Source of the DNA: Burkholderia cepacia
GTDB taxonomy: Bacteria > Pseudomonadota > Gammaproteobacteria > Burkholderiales > Burkholderiaceae
Direction of reading: 5' to 3'
NCBI RefSeq assembly: GCF_001718835.1
Contig: NZ_CP013443.1
Coordinates: forward strand, 62,001 to 126,000
DNA: 64,000 nucleotides
The first letter of the stretch is position 1. The number at the start of each line of letters is the position of its first letter. Made by a program: the position numbers and the translations under genes. The notes below the pieces were generated by a model, which made no database searches, had not been told where the DNA came from, and worked only from the letters and a program-made list of their open reading frames with translations. Of the stretch, positions 43,191 to 52,444 are shown piece by piece.

Positions 43191-44192
43191 TTAGTTGTCC
43201 AGCACGCGTTGGACCTGCGATTCTGCAAAGTCAGGACCGGTGGACGCGTTCCAGACTAATTGCACGAAATATCCGGCTCCGAAGGAAAACAGGATGACCG
43301 GAAGGGTGCTGAAGTTGAGCGAGAGCAGGGCGATGGACATAATCGTCGAAAAGCCGAACCCGAGTGCGTTCCCGCTTTGACTACGCGCAGACGCGAGCAT
43401 GAATGCGCGGCTATCGAATCTCAACGCGCCCTGAGTATCCCGACTGATATTAGCCGCCAGGTCGAGTGCCAGACTCGGCGCAAACGTCAGAACGCCGCTG
43501 CCGATCAGGCTGCCGGCATACAGGTGCCTGAGCGGCGAAATGCTGGGCGTCAGCTTTTTGAGATCCGCCGCATTGAGCGCCGCAGTCGTGGTTTGGGTGC
43601 GCGGATTGTGCTTTGCATGTGGGCCGAGCGCCGGTTGGACGGTCTGAATCGGCATGTTGCGTATGCGCAGCTTCGGACGAGGTTTTCCCTTGCCGGTGGT
43701 GTTGCCGTCATAGAGCGTGACGTAATGGTTGATCTTCACGTTTGGCGAAGCGCGGCGGATCAACGTCTGCGCGCCTGCGTCAATGTCTCTTTGCAGGGAT
43801 AGTGCATGGGCTGCATGGGCGGCGCCGAGTCCGGTGTTGAGGTTTCCGAGGATGCTTCCCGGGCCCACCAGGATGTTGCGGCCTTCTTCGTAAAGTCGGG
43901 CAAGCGTTCCTGAAACGCCGGAACGTCCACGGTCTGCGAAGTCGCGCGTCCAGTCGGACGCGGAACACTGGCCCGATGTAACGAGCGCGTTCAGAAGCTG
44001 GTCCGCAAGATGCGGATCGATATCGAAATCGCCGCTGAAAGAATCGTCACCGATCAACCAGCCGTTGCGTTGATGCGTGCGAATGCTTGTCTGGGCGGGC
44101 AGGTTTTCAGCGAGCGTGCGGCGATGGCGTCGCAATGCATCACATACCGCGAAGCTTTGCGAACGGGCGTGATCGGCGAGCGGACCGGTCAT
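43191..44192 (-). CDS. unrecognised 333-residue protein with C-terminal hydrophobic hairpin (possible pore-forming effector)
   Basis: I do not recognise a family. Residues 1 to about 220 are soluble-looking, with an Ala/Gly-rich stretch (GPGSILGNLNTGLGAAHAAH). A hydrophobic segment lies near 228-246 (LIGSGVLTFAPSLALDLAAN), and a long hydrophobic hairpin near 278-314 (GFGFSTIMSIALLSLNFS, then LPVILFSFGAGYFVQLVW) about 20 residues from the C-terminus. No signal peptide is obvious. A terminal hydrophobic hairpin is the layout of pore-forming bacteriocins and some secreted effectors. The multi-pass membrane protein directly downstream would fit as immunity. Start at 44192 has only a weak ribosome-binding site. 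Confidence 0.6.
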   Translation of the reverse strand: MTGPLADHARSQSFAVCDALRRHRRTLAENLPAQTSIRTHQRNGWLIGDDSFSGDFDIDPHLADQLLNALVTSGQCSASDWTRDFADRGRSGVSGTLARLYEEGRNILVGPGSILGNLNTGLGAAHAAHALSLQRDIDAGAQTLIRRASPNVKINHYVTLYDGNTTGKGKPRPKLRIRNMPIQTVQPALGPHAKHNPRTQTTTAALNAADLKKLTPSISPLRHLYAGSLIGSGVLTFAPSLALDLAANISRDTQGALRFDSRAFMLASARSQSGNALGFGFSTIMSIALLSLNFSTLPVILFSFGAGYFVQLVWNASTGPDFAESQVQRVLDN

Positions 44193-44343
44193 GTTCGGAT
44201 TTCCCGTTTTCGACAGACGAATTGACGATATTACAAATAACTTTCAATCGCATCAATTGGACCGGAACGAAAGTTGAAAGGCATGTCGACCGATCCGCGC
44301 CATCCTTTCGCCCATCAGCCCGGTCACGCATGATGAGCGCCGC

Positions 44344-45243
44344 TCATGTCGCCCACTGCGCTTCGATCAGCCGCAGCGCGGCCGCGATCGCCGGTTCGTC
44401 GCGCCGCTCGGCGAGCGTCACGAACGTCAGTTCGGTCGGCACCGTCACGCGTTCGACGATCGTCAGCGCATGCGCGTGCGCTTCGGCCAGCGCGGTCGAG
44501 TCGCGCGCGAGCGTCAAGCCGATGCCCGATTTGACGAGATCGAGCATCGACTGCTCCTGGTCGACCTCGGCAACCTTGAGCGGCTGCGCGCCGGCGTCGG
44601 CGAAGCGCCGCGACAGCAGCCGGTGGTGCGCGGATGCCGGCGGCGTCCAGATCCACGGCAGCGTGGCAAGCGAGCGCCAGTCGTGCGCGCGCTGCACGCG
44701 CTCCTTCCAGCCGGCCGGCGCGAGCACGCGGTACTCGAAATGCGTGAGCGTGACGGTGTGGAACAGTGCGCCGTCGAGCGGATCGTCCTCGCCCGGCCGG
44801 CCGATGTAGTAGCCGACGTCGAGCGCCTGCGTGCGCACCTGTTCGATGACCCAGCCCGACATCCCGTGCCGCAGCGCCGTCTCGATCTGCGGATGGGTTT
44901 CGACGAGCGCGCGCAGGAAGCCGCCGAGCCGCAGGAAGCCCGGATCGAGGATCGTGCCGATCCGCAGCCGGCCGCGCACCTCGTGCCGCAGCGCCGCAGC
45001 GGCGCGCTGCACGTCGGCGGCCGCGGCGAGCGCGCGTTCCGCATGCGGCAGCAGGGTCTGGCCGTCGCGCGTGAGCGCGAGCCCGCGCGACGTGCGCGTG
45101 AACAGCGTGACGCCGAGCGTTTCCTGCAGATGCTTGATCTGCAGGCTGACGGCCGGCTGCGTCAGGTGCAGCTGCGCGGCGGCGCGCGTCAGGTTGCCTT
45201 CGCGTGCGACCGTCGCGAACGCGCGGAGCAGGGTGAGATCCAT
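44344..45243 (-). CDS. LysR-family transcriptional regulator
   Basis: 299-residue regulator. The N-terminal DNA-binding domain is MDLTLLRAFATVAREGNLTR, followed by LHLTQPAVSLQIKHLQETLG. The effector domain begins GRLRIGTILDP. The ATG at 45243 is preferred over 45282. It is divergent from the GMC oxidoreductase gene at 45425, which is its most likely target. Confidence 0.92.
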   Translation of the reverse strand: MDLTLLRAFATVAREGNLTRAAAQLHLTQPAVSLQIKHLQETLGVTLFTRTSRGLALTRDGQTLLPHAERALAAAADVQRAAAALRHEVRGRLRIGTILDPGFLRLGGFLRALVETHPQIETALRHGMSGWVIEQVRTQALDVGYYIGRPGEDDPLDGALFHTVTLTHFEYRVLAPAGWKERVQRAHDWRSLATLPWIWTPPASAHHRLLSRRFADAGAQPLKVAEVDQEQSMLDLVKSGIGLTLARDSTALAEAHAHALTIVERVTVPTELTFVTLAERRDEPAIAAALRLIEAQWAT

Positions 45244-45424
45244 CGTCGTGATATGAGCGCGGCTTATAACGCAGTTCAGCATAACTCATTGGATCGGCAG
45301 CCGGCGGCGGGGGTACGCTTCATCGGTCGTGGCGCGGCCGCCCGCGCAGGCTGCGACGCACTATGCTGAAAATGCGCGCGGCACCGCGCCGCGCGGCGCA
45401 CAACAACGAAGAAGGGGACACGCC

Positions 45425-47110
45425 GTGAGTACTCCACGCACGCTCGAGGGCGAATTCGACTACGTGATCGTCGGCGCGGGCACCGCGGGCTGCGTGCTCG
45501 CGAACCGCCTGACCGAGGATCCCGACATCCGCGTGCTGCTGCTCGAAGCAGGCGGCAAGGACGACTATCACTGGATCCACATCCCGGTCGGCTACCTGTA
45601 TTGCATCGGCAACCCGCGCACCGACTGGCTGTACAAGACGCAACCCGAAGCGGCGCTCAACGGCCGGGCGCTGTCGTATCCGCGCGGCCGCGTGCTCGGC
45701 GGCTGCTCGTCGATCAACGGGATGATCTACATGCGCGGCCAGCGCGAGGATTACGACAGCTGGGCGCAGGAAACCGGCGACGCCGGCTGGTCGTGGGACA
45801 GCGTACTGCCGATCTTCAAGCGCAGCGAGGATCACCATGCGGGCGCGAGCGACGCGCACGGCGCGGGCGGGTACTGGCGCGTCGAGAAGCAGCGGCTGCG
45901 CTGGGAGATCCTCGAATCGTTCGCGCAGGCCGCGCAGCAGACGGGCATCCCGGCAACCGACGACTTCAACCGCGGCGACAATTCCGGGGTCGGTTATTTC
46001 GAGGTGAACCAGAAGCGCGGCGTGCGCTGGAATACGTCGAAGGCGTTCCTGCGGCCCGCGATGGCGCGCCCGAACCTGACCGTGATCACCGGCGCGCACG
46101 CGCAGCGCGTGATGTTCGACGGGCGGCGCGCGGTCGGCGTCGCGTATCGCGGCGGCGGCACCGATTACGTTGCACGGGCGCGCTCGGAGGTGCTGCTGAC
46201 GTCCGGTGCCGTGAATTCGCCGCAGTTGCTCGAACTGTCGGGCATCGGCGACGGCAGGCGGCTGCAGGTGCTCGGCATCGACGTCGTGCAGGATCTGCCC
46301 GGCGTCGGCGAAAACCTGCAGGATCACCTGCAATTGCGGATGGCGTTTCGCGTCGAAGGCGTGCGCACGCTCAACACGCTGTCCGCGCACTGGTGGGGCA
46401 AGCTGATGATCGGCGCCGAATATGCGTTGCTGCAGCGCGGGCCGATGTCGATGGCGCCGTCGCAGCTCGGCGCATTCGCGAAATCCGATCCCGACGATCC
46501 GGCACTCACGCGCCCCGATCTCGAATACCACGTGCAGCCGCTGTCGCTCGAACGCTTCGGCGAGCCGCTGCACGGCTTCAATGCATTTACGGCGTCCGTG
46601 TGCCATCTGCGGCCGACGTCGCGCGGCAGCGTGCACATCGCGAGCGCCGATCCGGGTGTCGCACCCGCGATCGCGCCGAACTATCTGTCGACCGACCACG
46701 ATCGCCACGTCGCCGCGAACGCGTTGCGCCTCACGCGCCGGATCGCATCCGCGCCGGCGCTCGCGCGTTATCGTCCCGAGGAGATCCTGCCCGGCACGCA
46801 GTACCGGACCGAAGAGGAACTGATCGAAGCGGCGGGCGCCGTCGGCACGACGATCTTCCACCCGGTCGGCACCTGCCGGATGGGGCGGCCCGACGACGAG
46901 CGTGCGGTCGTCGACAGCCGGCTGCGCGTACGCGGCATCGCCGGGCTGCGGATCGTCGATGCGTCGGTGATGCCCTTCATTACATCGGGCAATACCAATT
47001 CGCCGACGCTGATGATCGCCGAGCGCGCGAGCGACATGATCCGCGCGGACCGGCGCGCATCGCGCGACGCGGCGCTGGTGGGGCGCGATGCGGCCGTATC
47101 TGCCGCGTGA
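45425..47110 (+). CDS. GMC-family FAD-dependent oxidoreductase (choline/alcohol dehydrogenase-like)
   Basis: Flavoprotein of 561 residues that oxidises an alcohol group. The FAD-binding motif is DYVIVGAGTAGCVLANRLTE at the N-terminus; GMC signature 1 is GRVLGGCSSINGMIYMRGQR and signature 2 is TSGAVNSPQLLELSGIG. The active-site region near the C-terminus is HPVGTCRMG with the catalytic His, then GNTNSPTLMIAER. I start at the GTG at 45425, which has AAGGGG upstream; the frame is open from 45329. Substrate is unknown. It lies next to a divergent LysR gene. Confidence 0.92.
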   Translation: MSTPRTLEGEFDYVIVGAGTAGCVLANRLTEDPDIRVLLLEAGGKDDYHWIHIPVGYLYCIGNPRTDWLYKTQPEAALNGRALSYPRGRVLGGCSSINGMIYMRGQREDYDSWAQETGDAGWSWDSVLPIFKRSEDHHAGASDAHGAGGYWRVEKQRLRWEILESFAQAAQQTGIPATDDFNRGDNSGVGYFEVNQKRGVRWNTSKAFLRPAMARPNLTVITGAHAQRVMFDGRRAVGVAYRGGGTDYVARARSEVLLTSGAVNSPQLLELSGIGDGRRLQVLGIDVVQDLPGVGENLQDHLQLRMAFRVEGVRTLNTLSAHWWGKLMIGAEYALLQRGPMSMAPSQLGAFAKSDPDDPALTRPDLEYHVQPLSLERFGEPLHGFNAFTASVCHLRPTSRGSVHIASADPGVAPAIAPNYLSTDHDRHVAANALRLTRRIASAPALARYRPEEILPGTQYRTEEELIEAAGAVGTTIFHPVGTCRMGRPDDERAVVDSRLRVRGIAGLRIVDASVMPFITSGNTNSPTLMIAERASDMIRADRRASRDAALVGRDAAVSAA

Positions 47111-47562
47111 CCGCCAGCTAGTTCGCCGTGCATATCAAGCCGGCGCCCGCCGATTATTTCGGTTAGAAAAATATTCGCTGTTATGCCGCGCGTGAGCGTG
47201 ACGGATTTTTGTTGCGCAATCGCGCGCAAATCGAATGCGACTTTCGGCGCAAGCCCGTGCGCAAGCGGCCGCGCAGCCGCGTGCGCACGCGTGGCGCAAT
47301 CGGCATGCCGGCCAAAAATATTCCGTAAAACGCCGTTCCGATCCGTCCGATATGGCGGCCAGCCCTATAAGTGCAAATCCCGATGATTGCACTGCACCAA
47401 CGGCGAGACAATGTGGCGCAGTGTGCATACGCGTCGGCGCGGGAGACCACCCACGAGACGTGACGCAAAGCTCGGGGGCAGCCTGCTCATCCGCTGACGT
47501 GTTTCGCGGCCGCTTCGCGCGAATCTTCCTGGTGCTTCGCCTGACTTCGTACGGAAGGGAAC
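47111..47562. other. gene-free gap upstream of the first LIV transporter operon
   Basis: About 450 bases with no supported gene. Two short A+T-rich patches (47150-47185 and 47315-47340) stand out and could include the operon promoter, but no -35/-10 pair is convincing. Near 47390-47430 are repeated TGCACTGCAC / AGTGTGCA-like segments of unknown meaning. Confidence 0.45.
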
Positions 47563-48342
47563 ATGATTCTCGGCGACACGATTCTGGAAACACGCGGACT
47601 GACCAAGGAATTCAGGGGTTTCACGGCCGTCAACGGCGTGAACCTGCGTGTGCGTCGCGGTGCGATCCATGCGTTGATCGGACCGAACGGCGCGGGCAAG
47701 ACGACCTGCTTCAACCTCCTCACCAAATTCCTGACCCCGACGGCCGGCCAGATCGTCTTCAACGGGATCGACATCACCGACGAGCGGCCCGCGCAGGTCG
47801 CGCGGCGCGGCATCATCCGTTCGTTCCAGATCTCAGCCGTCTTTCCGCACCTGACCGCACTGCAGAATGTGCGTATCGGCCTGCAGCGCGCGCTCGGCAC
47901 CGAATTCCATTTCTGGCGCAGCGAACGCACGCTCAAGCGGCTCGACGACCGGGCGATGGATCTGCTCACGCAGGTCGGCCTCACCGATTTCGCGCAGGTG
48001 CCGACCGTCGAACTCGCCTACGGCCGCAAGCGCGCGCTGGAGATCGCGACCACGCTCGCGATGGAGCCCGAACTGATGCTGCTCGACGAGCCCACGCAAG
48101 GGATGGGCCACGAAGACGTCGATCGCGTGACCGCGCTGATCAAGAAGGTCGCGAGCGGCCGCACGATCCTGATGGTCGAGCACAACATGAACGTGATCGC
48201 GGGCATCTCCGACACGATCACCGTCCTGCAACGCGGCGAGGTGCTGGCCGAAGGCTCGTATGCGGAAGTGTCGAAGAATCCGCTCGTCATCGAAGCCTAC
48301 ATGGGCAGCGCCGACGCGGCGCTCGCGGGGGCGCACGCATGA
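47563..48342 (+). CDS. livG: LIV-type ABC transporter ATP-binding protein LivG
   Basis: Cytoplasmic ATPase of a branched-chain or related amino acid importer, 259 residues. Walker A is GPNGAGKTTCFNLLTKF; Walker B is LMLLDEPTQGMGHEDVDRV. The signature segment is VELAYGRKRALEIATTLAME, which differs from the usual LSYGQQR form; this and the MGHEDV sequence define a known-looking subgroup. It is the first gene of a livG-livF-livK-livH-livM run and overlaps livF by four bases. Confidence 0.93.
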   Translation: MILGDTILETRGLTKEFRGFTAVNGVNLRVRRGAIHALIGPNGAGKTTCFNLLTKFLTPTAGQIVFNGIDITDERPAQVARRGIIRSFQISAVFPHLTALQNVRIGLQRALGTEFHFWRSERTLKRLDDRAMDLLTQVGLTDFAQVPTVELAYGRKRALEIATTLAMEPELMLLDEPTQGMGHEDVDRVTALIKKVASGRTILMVEHNMNVIAGISDTITVLQRGEVLAEGSYAEVSKNPLVIEAYMGSADAALAGAHA

Positions 48343-49094
48343 AGCACAGCGAACGGGAGGAACGCGAATTGAGCGGCGTCGAAAGCGGTACGCCCGCGCT
48401 GGAGATCACGGGCCTGGAGGCCTGGTACGGGGAATCCCACATATTGCACGGTGTCGACCTGACGGTGCACCGCGGCGAGGTCGTCACGCTGCTCGGCCGC
48501 AACGGCGCGGGCCGCACGACGACGCTGCGCGCGATCATGGGCCTCACGGGCCGCCGCAGCGGGTCGATCAGGGTCGCGGGCAACGAGACGATCGGCCTCG
48601 CGACACATCGCATCGCGCATTTCGGCGTCGGTTACTGCCCGGAGGAGCGCGGGATCTTCTCGAGCCTGTCGTGCGAGGAGAACCTGATGCTGCCGCCGCC
48701 GATCGGCCCGCGCGATCACGCGATGTCGATCGACGAGATCTACACGATGTTCCCGAACCTCGCGTCGCGCCGGCAGAGCCAGGGCACGCGGCTGTCGGGC
48801 GGCGAGCAGCAGATGCTCGCGGTCGCGCGGATCCTGCGCACCGGCGCGAACCTGCTGCTGCTCGATGAAATTTCCGAAGGCCTCGCGCCGGTGATCGTGC
48901 AGTCGCTGGCGCGGATGATCGTCGCGCTGAAGGCGCGCGGCTACACGATCGTGATGGTCGAACAGAATTTCCGCTTTGCGGCGCCGCTCGCCGACCGGTT
49001 CTACGTGATGGAGCACGGCAGCATCGTCGAACATTTCCAGGCGGCCGAACTGGAAAGCAAGATGCCGACCCTGCACGACCTGCTCGGGGTGTGA
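48339..49094 (+). CDS. livF: LIV-type ABC transporter ATP-binding protein LivF with Arg in Walker A
   Basis: Second ATPase subunit, 251 residues. The signature LSGGEQQMLAVARIL and Walker B LLLLDEISEGLAP are normal. The Walker A motif reads GRNGAGRTTTLR: the Lys that contacts the ATP phosphates is replaced by Arg (codon CGC at about 48512). This could weaken hydrolysis at this site. The ATG at 48339 overlaps the livG stop (ATGA). An Arg-rich acidic leader (KHSEREERELSG) precedes the ABC domain. Confidence 0.92.
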   Translation: MKHSEREERELSGVESGTPALEITGLEAWYGESHILHGVDLTVHRGEVVTLLGRNGAGRTTTLRAIMGLTGRRSGSIRVAGNETIGLATHRIAHFGVGYCPEERGIFSSLSCEENLMLPPPIGPRDHAMSIDEIYTMFPNLASRRQSQGTRLSGGEQQMLAVARILRTGANLLLLDEISEGLAPVIVQSLARMIVALKARGYTIVMVEQNFRFAAPLADRFYVMEHGSIVEHFQAAELESKMPTLHDLLGV

Positions 49095-49170
49095 CGCCGC
49101 CCCGTCTCTCTCGCCGCTAGCCGTGGCGGCTTCGAACAACCACAACGCATCAGAACAACAGGAGACGTCA

Positions 49171-50370
49171 ATGAAAATGAAGACCCTCGCACAGGCCTGT
49201 CTCGCGCTCGCGACCGCCGCGTTCACCGCCGGCGCCGCACACGCGGCGGATACCGTGAAGATCGGCTTCATCACCGACATGTCGGGGCTTTACGCGGATA
49301 TCGACGGGCAGGGCGGCCTCGAGGCGATCCGCATGGCGGTCGCCGATTTCGGCGGCAAGGTGCTCGGCAAGCCGATCGAGGTCGTCTATGCCGATCACCA
49401 GAACAAGGCCGACATCGCCGCGTCGAAGGCGCGCGAATGGATGGACCGCGGCGGGCTCGACCTGCTGGTCGGCGGCACGAACTCCGCCACCGCGCTGTCG
49501 ATGAACCAGGTCGCGGCCGAGAAGAAGAAGGTCTACATCAACATCGGCGCGGGCGCCGACACGCTGACGAACGAGCAGTGCACGCCGTACACGGTCCACT
49601 ACGCATACGACACGATGGCGCTCGCGAAGGGCACCGGTTCGGCGGTGGTGAAGCAGGGCGGCAAGAGCTGGTTCTTCCTGACCGCCGACTACGCGTTCGG
49701 CAAGGCGCTCGAGAAGAACACGTCGGATGTCGTGAAGGCGAACGGAGGCCAGGTGCTCGGCGCGGTGCGTCACCCGCTGTCGGCATCGGATTTCTCGTCG
49801 TTCCTGCTGCAGGCGCAGGCGTCGAAGGCGCAGATCCTCGGCCTCGCGAACGCGGGCGGCGACACGATCAACTCGATCAAGGCCGCGAAGGAGTTCGGCA
49901 TCACGAAGACGATGAAACTCGCCGCGCTGCTGATGTTCATCGACGACGTGCACAGCCTCGGCCTCGAGACGACGCAGGGCCTCGTGCTGACCGACAGCTG
50001 GTACTGGAACCGCGATGCGGCGTCGCGCCAGTGGGCGCAACGCTACTTCGGCAAGATGAAGAAGATGCCGTCGAGCCTGCAGGCGGCCGACTACTCGTCG
50101 GTGACGACCTACCTGAAGGCGGTCCAGGCTGCCGGCACGACCGATTCCGACAAGGTGATGGCCGAGCTGAAGAAGATCAAGGTCAACGACTTCTACGCGA
50201 AGGGCTACATCCGCGCGGACGGCAGCATGATCCACGACATGTACCTGATGGAAGTGAAGAAGCCTGCCGAATCGAAGGAGCCGTGGGACTACTACAAGGT
50301 GCTCGCGACGATTCCGGGCGAACAGGCGTTCGGGACCAAGCAGGAATCGCGCTGCGCGTTGTGGAAGTAA
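49171..50370 (+). CDS. livK: LIV-type ABC transporter substrate-binding protein
   Basis: Periplasmic ligand-binding protein, 399 residues. A signal peptide ends near AAHAA, and the mature protein begins DTVKIGFITDMSGLYADIDG, the usual start of type I periplasmic binding proteins of the Leu/Ile/Val and amide group. GGAG is seven bases before the ATG at 49171. The ligand is not readable from sequence; the pattern fits amino acids, urea or aromatic acids. It lies between livF and livH. Confidence 0.92.
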   Translation: MKMKTLAQACLALATAAFTAGAAHAADTVKIGFITDMSGLYADIDGQGGLEAIRMAVADFGGKVLGKPIEVVYADHQNKADIAASKAREWMDRGGLDLLVGGTNSATALSMNQVAAEKKKVYINIGAGADTLTNEQCTPYTVHYAYDTMALAKGTGSAVVKQGGKSWFFLTADYAFGKALEKNTSDVVKANGGQVLGAVRHPLSASDFSSFLLQAQASKAQILGLANAGGDTINSIKAAKEFGITKTMKLAALLMFIDDVHSLGLETTQGLVLTDSWYWNRDAASRQWAQRYFGKMKKMPSSLQAADYSSVTTYLKAVQAAGTTDSDKVMAELKKIKVNDFYAKGYIRADGSMIHDMYLMEVKKPAESKEPWDYYKVLATIPGEQAFGTKQESRCALWK

Positions 50371-50464
50371 GCGCGCGGCGGCGGGCGGGGCAGGGCGCCC
50401 CGCCGCCTGCGCGCGCGGCGAACCGGTTGTGCGCGCAACGAAACTCATACTGACGGCTAAGTCG

Positions 50465-51349
50465 ATGGAAATCTTTGGCATTCCGTTGCCGGCGATGCTG
50501 AGCCAGTTGCTGCTCGGGCTCGTCAACGGCTCGTTCTACGCGATCCTGAGCCTCGGGCTGGCGGTGATCTTCGGGCTGCTCAACGTGATCAACTTCGCGC
50601 ACGGCGCGCTGTTCATGCTGGGCGCGATGCTCGCGTGGATGGGCCTGTCGTACCTCGGGCTGCCGTACTGGGCGATGCTCGTGATCGCGCCGCTGGTCGT
50701 CGGTGCGTTCGGGATCCTGATCGAACGCTCGATGCTGCGCTGGCTGTACAAGCTCGATCACCTGTACGGGCTGCTGCTCACGTTCGGGCTCACGCTGGTC
50801 GTCGAAGGCGTGTTCCGGTCGATCTACGGCTCGTCCGGCCAGCCGTACGACGTGCCGTCGCAGCTGTCCGGCGCCACCAACCTCGGCTTCATGTTCCTGC
50901 CGAACTACCGTGCGTGGGTGGTCGTCGCGTCGCTCGCGGTGTGTCTCGCCACCTGGTTCGTGATCGAGAAGACGCGCCTCGGCGCCTACCTGCGCGCAGG
51001 CACCGAGAACCCGAAGCTCGTCGAGGCATTCGGCGTGAACGTGCCGATGATGATCACGCTCACCTACGGCTTCGGCGTCGCGCTCGCGGCGTTCGCGGGC
51101 GTGCTGGCCGCGCCGGTGATCCAGGTGTCGCCGTTGATGGGCCAGCCGATGATCATCACCGTGTTTGCGGTGGTCGTGATCGGCGGGATGGGGTCGATCC
51201 TCGGCTCGATCGTCACGGGCCTGATGCTCGGCGTGATCGAGGGTTTCACGCGCGTGTTCTACCCCGAAGCATCGGCCACCGTCGTGTTCGTGATCATGGC
51301 GATCGTGCTGCTGTTCCGCCCGGCGGGCCTCTTCGGCAAGGAAAAATGA
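50465..51349 (+). CDS. livH: LIV-type ABC transporter permease LivH
   Basis: Inner-membrane permease of 294 residues with about eight helices. It has the LivH pattern LLLGLVNGSFYAILSLGLAV at the N-terminus and FGLLNVINFAHGALFMLGAM, and ends in VVVIGGMGSILGSIVTGLML. The ATG at 50465 is used. It overlaps livM by four bases. Confidence 0.93.
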   Translation: MEIFGIPLPAMLSQLLLGLVNGSFYAILSLGLAVIFGLLNVINFAHGALFMLGAMLAWMGLSYLGLPYWAMLVIAPLVVGAFGILIERSMLRWLYKLDHLYGLLLTFGLTLVVEGVFRSIYGSSGQPYDVPSQLSGATNLGFMFLPNYRAWVVVASLAVCLATWFVIEKTRLGAYLRAGTENPKLVEAFGVNVPMMITLTYGFGVALAAFAGVLAAPVIQVSPLMGQPMIITVFAVVVIGGMGSILGSIVTGLMLGVIEGFTRVFYPEASATVVFVIMAIVLLFRPAGLFGKEK

Positions 51350-52323
51350 TGCAGAGAAAAGTGCTCTACGGCGTGCTGCTCGCCGCACTGCTCGCGGCGC
51401 CGTTCATCGGCGCGTACCCGGTGTTCGTGATGAAGGTGCTCACGTTCGCGCTGTTCGCGGCCGCATTCAACCTGCTGATCGGCTATACGGGGCTGCTGTC
51501 TTTCGGCCATGCGATGTTCCTCGCGACCGCCGGCTATGCGACCGGTTATTCGATGCAGACGCTCGGCTTCACGCCGGAACTCGGGGTGCTCGTCGGCACC
51601 GTTGCCGCGACGTTGCTCGGGCTCGTCGTCGGGCTGTTCGCGATCCGCCGGCAGGGCATCTACTTCGCGATGATCACGCTCGCGTTCGCGCAGATGGTCT
51701 ATTTCATCTATCTTCAGGCGCCGTTCACGCACGGCGAGGACGGGTTGCAGGGCGTGCCGCGTGGGCGCCTGTTCGGGCTGCTCGACCTGTCGAACGACGT
51801 CGCGCTGTACTACGTCGTGCTGGCGGTGGTCGTCGCCGCGTGCGCGTTCATCGTGCGGGTCGTGCATTCGCCGTTCGGCCAGGTACTCGTCGCGATCAAG
51901 GAGAACGAGGCGCGCGCGATCTCGCTCGGCTACGACACCGACCGTTTCAAGCTGCTCGCGTTCATCCTGTCGGCGGGCATCGCGGGGCTGGCCGGCTCGC
52001 TGAAGGTGCTCGTGCTCGGCTTCGAGACGCTGTCGGACGCGTACTGGACGATGTCGGGCCTCGTCGTGCTGATGACGCTCGTCGGCGGGATGGGCACGCT
52101 GTTCGGGCCGCTGCTCGGCGCGGCGCTGATCGTCGCGCTGGAAGACCGGCTCGGCGACATCGGCGAATGGCTCGCATCGGCGACGGGCGTCGCGTGGTTC
52201 CATTCGCTCGGCGAATCGGCGACGATCGTCACGGGGCTGATCTTCATCGTGTGCGTGCTCGCCTTCCGGCGCGGCATCGTCGGCGAGATGGTCGCGCGGT
52301 ATAAACCGCTTAAAGCCTCGTGA
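51346..52323 (+). CDS. livM: LIV-type ABC transporter permease LivM
   Basis: Second permease, 325 residues and about eight to ten helices. The pattern LLIGYTGLLSFGHAMFLATA is typical for LivM, as are GIYFAMITLAFAQMVYF and the EEA-loop-like segment IKENEARAISLGYDTDRFK that contacts the ATPase. Its start ATGATG overlaps the livH stop. The strand stays open upstream, but that region is a shadow of livH. Confidence 0.93.
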   Translation: MMQRKVLYGVLLAALLAAPFIGAYPVFVMKVLTFALFAAAFNLLIGYTGLLSFGHAMFLATAGYATGYSMQTLGFTPELGVLVGTVAATLLGLVVGLFAIRRQGIYFAMITLAFAQMVYFIYLQAPFTHGEDGLQGVPRGRLFGLLDLSNDVALYYVVLAVVVAACAFIVRVVHSPFGQVLVAIKENEARAISLGYDTDRFKLLAFILSAGIAGLAGSLKVLVLGFETLSDAYWTMSGLVVLMTLVGGMGTLFGPLLGAALIVALEDRLGDIGEWLASATGVAWFHSLGESATIVTGLIFIVCVLAFRRGIVGEMVARYKPLKAS

Positions 52324-52444
52324 CGCGTTGATGCGAAGCACCATCGGGCACCGGTTCCGGACCGCGCCCAGGCGCGCTCCGGCAGGCGCTGGGCGGCAGT
52401 CTGGTGCCCCATTTTCGTGCGGCGATGCACCATAGGGGTAAATG

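Noticed and set aside
47400..47440. Possible sigma-54 promoter (TGGCGC...TGCA)
   Set aside because: Distance between the GG and GC elements is two bases too short.
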